DNA of 7,781 nt. Origin: Ignavibacteria bacterium. GTDB lineage: Bacteria > Bacteroidota > Ignavibacteria > Ignavibacteriales > Ignavibacteriaceae. Of the stretch, positions 1 to 5,172 are shown piece by piece (positions within the stretch are counted from its first letter, which is position 1; each line of letters begins with the position of its first letter). A program made the translations under genes and the position numbers. The notes below the pieces were generated by a model, which saw nothing but the letters and a program-made list of their open reading frames with translations, did not search any database and was not told where the DNA came from. The stretch covers positions 1 through 7,781 of the forward strand of contig JAOTUT010000058.1 of NCBI GenBank assembly GCA_029863735.1, read 5' to 3'.

Positions 1-3
1 AAA

Positions 4-1887
4 TTATCTCTTTAAATATATCAATAAAACAGAAATATCAGAAGGGGTAACTCCAGATAAACGGGATGCCTGACCAATTGATCTTGGCTTATACCTTTGT
101 AGTTTCTCTTTGCTTTCAGTTGATAACGCTTTTATCTCAGAATAGTTTAATGTTAAAGGAATTAATAGGTTTTCATACCTCTCAAGCTTCGCAATCATTT
201 CTTCCTGTCGCTTTAAATATCCTTCGTACTTCAAATCGATTTCAACCTGTTGAAGAACAACTTCATCTTCAAGCAACGGCTTGAGTTCCTCGTTACCTGA
301 ATAGCCATTGAATCTTAGTAATTCAACTAATGATAGTTCGGGTCTTCTGCAGAGATTTGCAATTGTTTCTGTGGAGTCTATAATTGATGAACCTTTTGAT
401 TCTAAAAAGTTATTGACGATTTTAGCATTGAGTTTGAGATTTTTGCATGCTGAAATTCCAGTAAAAATTTTCTTCTCCCGATCTTCTACTTTTTCTGCAT
501 CTTTTTCATTTATCAGCCCAAAATCTTTTCCATACTTCATTAACCTTCTATCTGCATTATCCTGCCTTAGCAAAAGTCTGTGCTCAGCACGAGATGTGAA
601 CATTCGATAAGGCTCATCTGTAGATTTAGTAACAAGGTCATCGATGAGAACGCCGATATAAGCTTCACTTCTTTTTAAAACAAATTCCTTTCTTCCTTGA
701 ATTTTTAGAGCAGCATTGATTCCGGCAATGAGTCCCTGGGCTGCTGCTTCCTCATATCCGGAAGTTCCGTTAACCTGACCAGCGAAATACAAACCTTTAA
801 CCAACTTAGTTCCCAGGGTTGAATCAACCTGATGCGGTGGAAAGAAATCATATTCAACTGCATAACCAGGGCGAATCATTTCCGCAACTTCCAGTCCCTT
901 AATTTTATGTAATGCCTCCAATTGAATCTCGATTGGTAGGGAAGTGGAAAAACCGTTTACGTAAATCTGTTCACTATGCAATCCTTCTGGTTCAAGAAAT
1001 AGTTGATGTTTTTCCTTGTCTGAAAATCTTATAACCTTATCCTCAATTGAGGGACAATATCTTGGTCCAATACCACCAATAAGGCCTGTAAACATTGGGG
1101 ATCTGTCAAAACCCTTTTCCAATATTTTGTGAACTTCCGGATCGGTATAAGTTATATGGCAACTTACCTGAGGGAGGGCAGGGAAGTTATCTTTATTTGT
1201 AAAATGTGAGAAGGGCTGTGGATTAATATCTCCAAGTTGTTCTTCCAAGATTGAAAAGTTTATGGAATCTTTTTTAAGCCTTGGGGGAGTTCCGGTCTTT
1301 AGTCGACCGGAAATAAAACCGTGCTTAATTAACCCATCCGTGATACCAATCGAAGGTTTTTCGCCGAACCTTCCACCAGTTGTTGCTTTCAAACCTGTAT
1401 GCATAATGGCATTCATAAAAGTACCAGCAGATAGAATCACAGCTTTAGCTAAAATTTCCTCACCTTCACCTGTCCTTATTCCGATGATGGAATTATTTTC
1501 AATCAGAATTTCAATTACAGATTTTTCGATTATTTCAATCTTTGAGATAAATGAAATAAGTTCACTTGCAACTTTTGAGTATAGGTCGCGGTCCGATTGA
1601 CACCTGGGGGACCAAACTGCTGGTCCTTTTGATTTATTGAGCATTCTAAACTGAATTCCTGTCGCATCCGCAATTCTGCCCATTAACCCACCAAAAGCAT
1701 CTATTTCTCTAACAAGATGACCCTTAGCTGTACCGCCAATGGCTGGGTTACAAGACATTCTTCCAAGGGCAGATTTATCCATCGTCAGAAGTGCAACTGA
1801 ACAGCCCATTTTGGCAGCTGATGCAGCAGCCTCAATCCCAGCGTGCCCACCACCAACAACTAATATATCGTATGACTTACTTCCCAT
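4..1887 (-). CDS. mnmG: tRNA uridine-5-carboxymethylaminomethyl modification enzyme, FAD/NADH-dependent subunit MnmG (GidA)
   Basis: MnmG partners with MnmE to install the (carboxymethyl)aminomethyl group on C5 of wobble uridine 34 in tRNAs reading split codon boxes, using FAD, NADH and a folate one-carbon donor in the cytoplasm. The 627-residue product matches the family length (E. coli 629). Visible motifs are the N-terminal dinucleotide-binding GGGHAG (residues 12-17), the CNPAIGG segment with Cys46, the signature GPRYCPSIEDK around Cys278, and AGQVNGTSGYEEAAAQG (about 369-385) lining the FAD site. The C-terminal helical MnmE/tRNA-binding domain ends with an IGQASRLSGVTPSDIS motif. Cys46 and Cys278 correspond to the two conserved functional cysteines. 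The ATG at 1887 directly precedes the FAD motif at the usual distance; no SD is visible upstream. It lies 92 bp downstream of mnmE on the same strand. The stop codon is complete at 4-6. Identification is very secure. Confidence 0.98.
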   Translation of the reverse strand: MGSKSYDILVVGGGHAGIEAAASAAKMGCSVALLTMDKSALGRMSCNPAIGGTAKGHLVREIDAFGGLMGRIADATGIQFRMLNKSKGPAVWSPRCQSDRDLYSKVASELISFISKIEIIEKSVIEILIENNSIIGIRTGEGEEILAKAVILSAGTFMNAIMHTGLKATTGGRFGEKPSIGITDGLIKHGFISGRLKTGTPPRLKKDSINFSILEEQLGDINPQPFSHFTNKDNFPALPQVSCHITYTDPEVHKILEKGFDRSPMFTGLIGGIGPRYCPSIEDKVIRFSDKEKHQLFLEPEGLHSEQIYVNGFSTSLPIEIQLEALHKIKGLEVAEMIRPGYAVEYDFFPPHQVDSTLGTKLVKGLYFAGQVNGTSGYEEAAAQGLIAGINAALKIQGRKEFVLKRSEAYIGVLIDDLVTKSTDEPYRMFTSRAEHRLLLRQDNADRRLMKYGKDFGLINEKDAEKVEDREKKIFTGISACKNLKLNAKIVNNFLESKGSSIIDSTETIANLCRRPELSLVELLRFNGYSGNEELKPLLEDEVVLQQVEIDLKYEGYLKRQEEMIAKLERYENLLIPLTLNYSEIKALSTESKEKLQRYKPRSIGQASRLSGVTPSDISVLLIYLKR

Positions 1888-1906
1888 AAACTATTTATTT
1901 ATAATG

Positions 1907-1922
1907 ACTTTCACGTGAAACA
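1907..1922. promoter_or_regulatory. parS-like ParB-binding palindrome, copy 1
   Basis: The 16-mer contains the perfect 12-bp palindrome TTTCACGTGAAA and matches the classical bacterial parS consensus TGTTTCACGTGAAACA at 14 of 16 positions, differing only in the first two bases. It sits just upstream of mnmG. Known parS sites nucleate ParB for chromosome segregation and cluster near oriC, where mnmG and mnmE often lie. Function here is inferred from sequence and context; parA and parB are not in the window. A TATAAA hexamer for mnmG (plus-strand 1898-1903) lies next to it, so occupancy could also affect mnmG transcription. Confidence 0.7.
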
Positions 1923-1933
1923 AACGAGTTTTG

Positions 1934-1951
1934 AAGCAAGTTTCCTTGCTT
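1934..1951 (-). other. Short hairpin with GAAA tetraloop in the mnmE-mnmG spacer
   Basis: AAGCAAG and CTTGCTT form a perfect 7-bp stem around a 4-base loop. Read on the minus strand, the direction of mnmE and mnmG transcription, the loop is GAAA, a stable GNRA tetraloop. No U-tract follows in that direction, so it is not a convincing intrinsic terminator. It could be an mRNA-stabilising or processing hairpin between the two genes, or simply a spacer between the two parS-like sites. Confidence 0.4.
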
Positions 1952-1962
1952 GCTTATTATAG

Positions 1963-1978
1963 TTTTTCACGTGAAACT
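1963..1978. promoter_or_regulatory. parS-like ParB-binding palindrome, copy 2
   Basis: This is a second copy of the perfect palindrome TTTCACGTGAAA, again 14 of 16 positions against TGTTTCACGTGAAACA, with mismatches at positions 2 and 16. The two copies share a 13-base identical core (TTTCACGTGAAAC) in the same orientation with centres 56 bp apart. The site ends one base short of the mnmE stop codon. No other CACGTG-centred copy was found in the window. The pairing makes chance occurrence less likely than for a single site. Confidence 0.7.
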
Positions 1979-1979
1979 G

Positions 1980-3341
1980 TTACTTCCCAATACAAAATTT
2001 CGAAAAAATGTTGTTAAGAATATCTTCAGGAGTTACTTCTCCAATTATCTCAGCAAAAGCAAATTCAGCAGCCCTAAGATCAGAAGCTATAAATTCTCCA
2101 CTCAATCTTTCTCTGGCAGTTTCAATAGCTTTAATTAAACTTTCTTTCGCCCGTCTCAGACAATTATAATGTCTGATGTTTGTGATAATAGCATCTTTCT
2201 CTGAGTATGCACTTTCTCCCAAGACTCTTTCTTTTAAACCCTCAATAAAATGCATCATTCCACCTCCGGTTTTAGCAGAAACCCTGAAATCCTCAGAAAA
2301 TTCTTTTTTTAATCCAAGATCCATCTTATTAAGAACTTTGATGATTTTTGCAGAAGGATTTAAGTCATTAAGCTCATTTTCAACTATGGAAGAAAATCCT
2401 AAATCAACATCTCCTAAAAAGAGAATAAGATCCGCGTTTTTCACAGCTTTTCTAGAGCGTTCAACTCCCTCTTTTTCAATTTCTTCGTCTGGAGTTCTGA
2501 TACCCGCTGTATCATATAGCTTAAATAAAAGTCCATCAATGGAAATTTCTTCTCTAATTGTATCTCGGGTCGTTCCTGGGATACTGCTCACTATGGCTCG
2601 AGATTCCTTCAATAAATAGTTCAATATTGATGATTTTCCAACATTTGGCTCCCCAACTATCACTGCATTAAGGCCATCTCGAATTATTTTTCCGAATGAA
2701 TATGTGCTCAATAAATTGTTAATTTGGCTTATAATATCACTAATTCGTTTATTCAGTTCTTCCTTCTTTATTAGTTCTATATCCTCCTCAGCAAAATCTA
2801 ATTCTAATTCAATAAAGGAAGAAATATCAATCAAATTTTTTCTCAACTCACCAACCTTTGAGGATAAAAGACCATTTAACTGGTTTCTCGCTCCTCGGAG
2901 GGAAGTAGTTGTTCTTGAACTGATAAGATCAGCAACAGCTTCTGCCTGGGCTAAATCTAGCCGATTATTTAGAAATGCCCTTTTCGTGAATTCACCAGGC
3001 TCAGCAGCTCGTAAATCAGAGTTAGTTAAGATTAAAGATATTATCTTTTGGACAATTAAAGGGCTTCCGTGTGAACTAATTTCAACACTATCTTCACCAG
3101 TATATGAATTCGGTCCTCTAAAAACGGAGACTAAAACATCATCAAGGATCTCATTGTTCTCAATCATATTACCATAATGTACTGTATGAGACTTTGCATT
3201 TTTTAATTTGATTCCACCAGAAAAGACTTGGTCAATGGCGTCCAATGATTTGGGTCCACTTAACCTAATAACGGAAATGGCTCCAACACCTGGAGGAGTA
3301 GCTAATGCTATAATTGTATCTTCTTTATTTTCAATTCCCAT
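1980..3341 (-). CDS. mnmE: tRNA uridine-5-carboxymethylaminomethyl modification GTPase MnmE (TrmE)
   Basis: MnmE is the GTPase half of the MnmEG complex that modifies wobble uridine 34 of tRNA; its N-terminal domain binds the folate one-carbon donor. From the ATG at 3341 the protein is 453 residues, typical of the family. It has the N-terminal domain opening TIIALATPPGVGAISVIRLSG (9-29), a helical domain, and an inserted G domain: P-loop GEPNVGKS (230-237), GTTRD (256-260), DTAG (277-280), NKMD (338-341) and SAK (355-357). It ends in the hallmark CIGK tail with Cys450. The frame stays open to an upstream ATG at 3470, but those 43 extra residues do not resemble MnmE, whose conserved fold begins within a few residues of the 3341 start. 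A short GGA precedes 3341, and a promoter candidate lies inside the would-be extension. mnmG follows on the same strand. Confidence 0.97.
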   Translation of the reverse strand: MGIENKEDTIIALATPPGVGAISVIRLSGPKSLDAIDQVFSGGIKLKNAKSHTVHYGNMIENNEILDDVLVSVFRGPNSYTGEDSVEISSHGSPLIVQKIISLILTNSDLRAAEPGEFTKRAFLNNRLDLAQAEAVADLISSRTTTSLRGARNQLNGLLSSKVGELRKNLIDISSFIELELDFAEEDIELIKKEELNKRISDIISQINNLLSTYSFGKIIRDGLNAVIVGEPNVGKSSILNYLLKESRAIVSSIPGTTRDTIREEISIDGLLFKLYDTAGIRTPDEEIEKEGVERSRKAVKNADLILFLGDVDLGFSSIVENELNDLNPSAKIIKVLNKMDLGLKKEFSEDFRVSAKTGGGMMHFIEGLKERVLGESAYSEKDAIITNIRHYNCLRRAKESLIKAIETARERLSGEFIASDLRAAEFAFAEIIGEVTPEDILNNIFSKFCIGK

Positions 3342-3366
3342 ATAATTCCGTGATAAAAAGCGGGCG

Positions 3367-3397
3367 CAAACATACCCATTTTTAGAAATATTAACAA
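3367..3397 (-). promoter_or_regulatory. Candidate Bacteroidota-type promoter of mnmE
   Basis: On the minus strand, TATGTTTG (plus-strand 3367-3374) matches the Bacteroidota -7 consensus TAnnTTTG exactly. A TTG (plus-strand 3395-3397) lies 20 bp upstream, within the usual spacing for the -33 element. Transcription would begin just downstream and give a leader of about 20-25 bases before the ATG at 3341. The assignment rests on consensus match and position only. Confidence 0.45.
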
Positions 3398-3462
3398 TTG
3401 AACTACTAATTGATCCCTTGCTAAATGAATAAACTGATGCGCTGCTATTATGACACGTAATA

Positions 3463-3547
3463 ACAGCCATAATGCCAAGTATATAAAGCTTAGTTCAGAT
3501 TATACGCCATTCTGGCAGGATGGAAACGATCTGATAGTAATGGCTGT
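3463..3547. repeat. Nested inverted repeats in the divergent region
   Basis: Three inverted repeats lie one inside another: ACAGCCAT (3463-3470) with ATGGCTGT (3540-3547), TCAGAT (3495-3500) with ATCTGA (3529-3534), and GCCA (3506-3509) with TGGC (3513-3516). All arms are exact, but the loops are long and the centres differ by a few bases. A cruciform, looped DNA complex or structured transcript is possible; short repeats in AT-rich DNA can also arise by chance. Confidence 0.35.
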
Positions 3548-3580
3548 AACTCATTGTAAATAAATACTTTACCACGATTT

Positions 3581-3610
3581 TTGGCTCTCGGCACGAGTGT
3601 TGTTTATAAG
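3581..3610 (+). promoter_or_regulatory. Candidate hsp20 promoter with inverted repeat in its spacer
   Basis: TTGGCT (3581-3586) and TATAAG (3605-3610) resemble sigma-70 -35 and -10 hexamers (4/6 and 5/6 matches) with an 18-bp spacer. The start point would fall near 3617, about 40 bases before the hsp20 ATG. CTCG-GCA-CGAG (3587-3597) lies in the spacer, extendable past one mismatch to 3583-3601, a classical position for a repressor. It loosely recalls the CIRCE halves (TTAGCACTC and GAGTGCTAA), but the spacing is 5 rather than 9 and several bases differ. A TATAAT at 3631-3636 is an alternative -10 with no good partner upstream. Confidence 0.35.
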
Positions 3611-3644
3611 GAATTAAAAATCAACTAACATATAATAAAAATAA

Positions 3645-3649
3645 AGGAG
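3645..3649 (+). promoter_or_regulatory. Strong ribosome binding site of hsp20
   Basis: AGGAG, within AAAGGAGA, lies 8 bases before the ATG at 3658. It is the best SD in the window. The other starts have weak or no SD, suggesting that hsp20 is meant to be translated at a high rate. Confidence 0.8.
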
Positions 3650-3657
3650 ATACTAAA

Positions 3658-4119
3658 ATGACACTAATTAAATTTAACCCGATGAGGGACCTTGTTGATT
3701 TCGAAAGGGAGTTCAGCAAAATGTTTAACGCTTATGAAAATCGTTTTGGAATTTCCAGAAGTAAAGAAGATGATGAATGCGAGAATGCTGTCTGGATGCC
3801 GCTTACTGATATTTTTGAAGACAAGGATAAATATTCACTGAAGCTTGATCTTCCAGGAATAAAAAAGGAAGATGTAAAAATATCTTTTGTTGATGGTAAA
3901 CTGAATGTTAGCGGAGAAAGAGCTCAGGAGAGTGAGCACAAAGATAGTAAGAGCCACAGAATAGAAAGATCTTTCGGAAAATATTATAGATCATTCAATC
4001 TTCCCGAGAACGTACAAAATGATAAGATTAACGCTGAGTTCAAAGATGGTCAGTTAACTATCACGGTTCCAAAAGCTGAGGAAACAAAACCAAAAGAAAT
4101 TGAGATCAAAGTGAAATAA
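3658..4119 (+). CDS. Small heat shock protein, Hsp20/alpha-crystallin family
   Basis: This is an ATP-independent holdase that binds unfolding proteins in the cytoplasm, keeping aggregates loose enough for refolding by DnaK and ClpB. The 153-residue product has a short N-terminal arm (1-44) opening with MRDLVDFEREFSKMF, typical of bacterial class A small Hsps. The alpha-crystallin domain spans about 45-139, including DLPGIKKEDVKIS and the closing signature NAEFKDGQLTITVPKA (about 125-140). The C-terminal tail carries an IEI motif (148-150), the IxI element that docks on neighbouring dimers during oligomer assembly. The start is fixed by a strong SD. A terminator follows the gene, so hsp20 can be expressed as its own abundant transcript ahead of the J-protein and clpB genes. 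Confidence 0.96.
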   Translation: MTLIKFNPMRDLVDFEREFSKMFNAYENRFGISRSKEDDECENAVWMPLTDIFEDKDKYSLKLDLPGIKKEDVKISFVDGKLNVSGERAQESEHKDSKSHRIERSFGKYYRSFNLPENVQNDKINAEFKDGQLTITVPKAEETKPKEIEIKVK

Positions 4120-4140
4120 GTAAGAGTCGATGTTGAAGGA

Positions 4141-4176
4141 AGGGAAGGGTAACTAATTACGTTACCCTTTTCTTTT
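4141..4176 (+). terminator. Intrinsic terminator after hsp20
   Basis: AAGGGTAAC (4145-4153) and GTTACCCTT (4161-4169) form a perfect 9-bp stem with a 7-base loop, extendable outward through G-U and Watson-Crick pairs to about 4141-4173. A T-rich run (4168-4176, interrupted by one C) follows on the plus strand. It begins 21 bases after the hsp20 stop. It probably ends or attenuates the hsp20 transcript before the J-protein gene. Confidence 0.85.
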
Positions 4177-4208
4177 GGCTATATTCGAAGAAAGAAATTT
4201 AAAAAAAC

Positions 4209-5150
4209 ATGGAATTTAAAGACTACTATAAAATATTAGGCGTTGATAAGAAAGCAACGAAAGATGAGATAAGCAAAGCTTTCAGAAAGTTAGCTGTGCA
4301 TTATCATCCTGATAAAAATCCAAATGACAAAGCTGCCGAAGAAAAGTTTAAAGAGATTACCGAAGCGAATGAAGTATTAAGTGATCCTGAAAAAAGAAAA
4401 AAGTATGATGCACTTGGATCTAATTGGAGACAGTATCAAACAAGCGGTGGTGGATTCGAAGACTTCTTCTCTCAGTATGGAGGTGGGAGACGAGGCGGAA
4501 CAACACATGAATTTTCAGGTGATTTTGGAGATTTGTTTGGTGGTGCAAGTGGTTTTTCAGATTTTTTTGAAAATATTTTTGGACAGGGTGGAAGCAGAGG
4601 ATCTAAATTTTATGGGTCCAATATGGGTAAAGAGAGAGGACAAGATTATGAAGCAACTTTATACGTTTCACTTGAAGACGCATATAATGGAAATACCAAA
4701 GACGTATTGATTAATAGAAAGAAATTAAGAATAAAGATTAATCCCGGAACCAGTGATGGCGACAAATTAAGATTGAAAGACCAGGGTGGTGCTTCGAGAA
4801 GTGGAAAAGTGAAAGGTGATTTATACTTAACGATAAAAATTGAAAGACATCCATTTTACGAAATCGATAATGATGATTTATATTACGATTTAACAATAGA
4901 TTTATATACGGCGGTTCTGGGTGGAAAGAAAAAAGTAAAATTATTAAACGGAAAAACTATTAACCTTGATATTCCAAAGGGTACTGATAACGATAGTATT
5001 TTTAGAATTGGAAATTTTGGTTTGAAAAAATCTGGTTCGGGTAGCGAAAGAGGAAATCTCTTTGTAAGAATAAAGAATGATATTCCCAAAAACTTATCTA
5101 AAAAAGAAACCTCTTTATTCGAAGAACTATCGAAGTTAAGAAACGAATAA
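4209..5150 (+). CDS. cbpA: Class B J-domain co-chaperone (DnaJ/CbpA family, no zinc finger)
   Basis: J-proteins deliver clients to DnaK (Hsp70) and stimulate its ATPase. The 313-residue product begins with a J domain (about 5-70) containing YYKILGV and the essential HPD tripeptide (33-35). A Gly/Phe-rich linker follows (about 78-138, with [15 protein letters not shown] and [11 protein letters not shown]). Two client-binding beta domains follow (about 145-215 and 218-293), and a short C-terminal helix. The CxxCxGxG zinc-finger repeats of classical DnaJ are wholly absent, so it is a CbpA-like class B protein. Class B J-proteins are known for aggregate recognition with Hsp70 and the ClpB/Hsp104 family, which fits the clpB gene 22 bp downstream. 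The ATG at 4209 abuts the J domain; no clear SD is seen. The product is secure; the cbpA symbol is by domain layout rather than proven orthology. Confidence 0.92.
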   Translation: MEFKDYYKILGVDKKATKDEISKAFRKLAVHYHPDKNPNDKAAEEKFKEITEANEVLSDPEKRKKYDALGSNWRQYQTSGGGFEDFFSQYGGGRRGGTTHEFSGDFGDLFGGASGFSDFFENIFGQGGSRGSKFYGSNMGKERGQDYEATLYVSLEDAYNGNTKDVLINRKKLRIKINPGTSDGDKLRLKDQGGASRSGKVKGDLYLTIKIERHPFYEIDNDDLYYDLTIDLYTAVLGGKKKVKLLNGKTINLDIPKGTDNDSIFRIGNFGLKKSGSGSERGNLFVRIKNDIPKNLSKKETSLFEELSKLRNE

Positions 5151-5156
5151 GTGTAG

Positions 5157-5162
5157 AAAAGG
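5157..5162 (+). promoter_or_regulatory. Ribosome binding site of clpB
   Basis: AAAAGG lies 10 bases upstream of the ATG at 5173, in the 22-bp gap after the J-protein gene. It is modest but supports this ATG, after which the ClpB N-domain begins at once. No promoter or terminator fits in this gap, so the two genes are probably one transcript. Confidence 0.5.
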
Positions 5163-5172
5163 TAATAAAATA

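Larger units (their letters stand above)
3342..3657. other. Divergent intergenic region between mnmE and hsp20
   Basis: This 316-bp gap contains no recognisable protein-coding or RNA gene. It holds a Bacteroidota-type promoter candidate for mnmE (3367-3397), a set of nested inverted repeats (3463-3547), and a promoter/operator-like arrangement before hsp20 (3576-3622). The minus-strand frame across 3342-3470 is open, but it looks like a fortuitous extension of mnmE rather than real coding sequence. Confidence 0.7.

Noticed and set aside
66..1600. Plus-strand open frames at 66-284, 308-610 and 1262-1600
   Set aside because: All lie antisense to the highly conserved mnmG and show no protein family features.
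2176..3177. Long plus-strand open frames at 2176-2619 and 2704-3177
   Set aside because: They are antisense to mnmE, Ser-rich and low in complexity as expected of reverse-strand translation, and have no recognisable domain.
3342..3470. 43-codon in-frame N-terminal extension of MnmE
   Set aside because: It has no family similarity, lies upstream of the conserved start of the fold, and contains the better promoter candidate.
3581..3601. Canonical CIRCE (HrcA) operator before hsp20
   Set aside because: The half-sites differ at several positions and are 5 bp apart rather than 9; kept only as an unassigned operator-like repeat.
3576..3660. RNA thermometer hiding the hsp20 ribosome binding site
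   Set aside because: The only complementarity to the GGAGA region is a 4-base TCTC; the better stems leave the SD unpaired.
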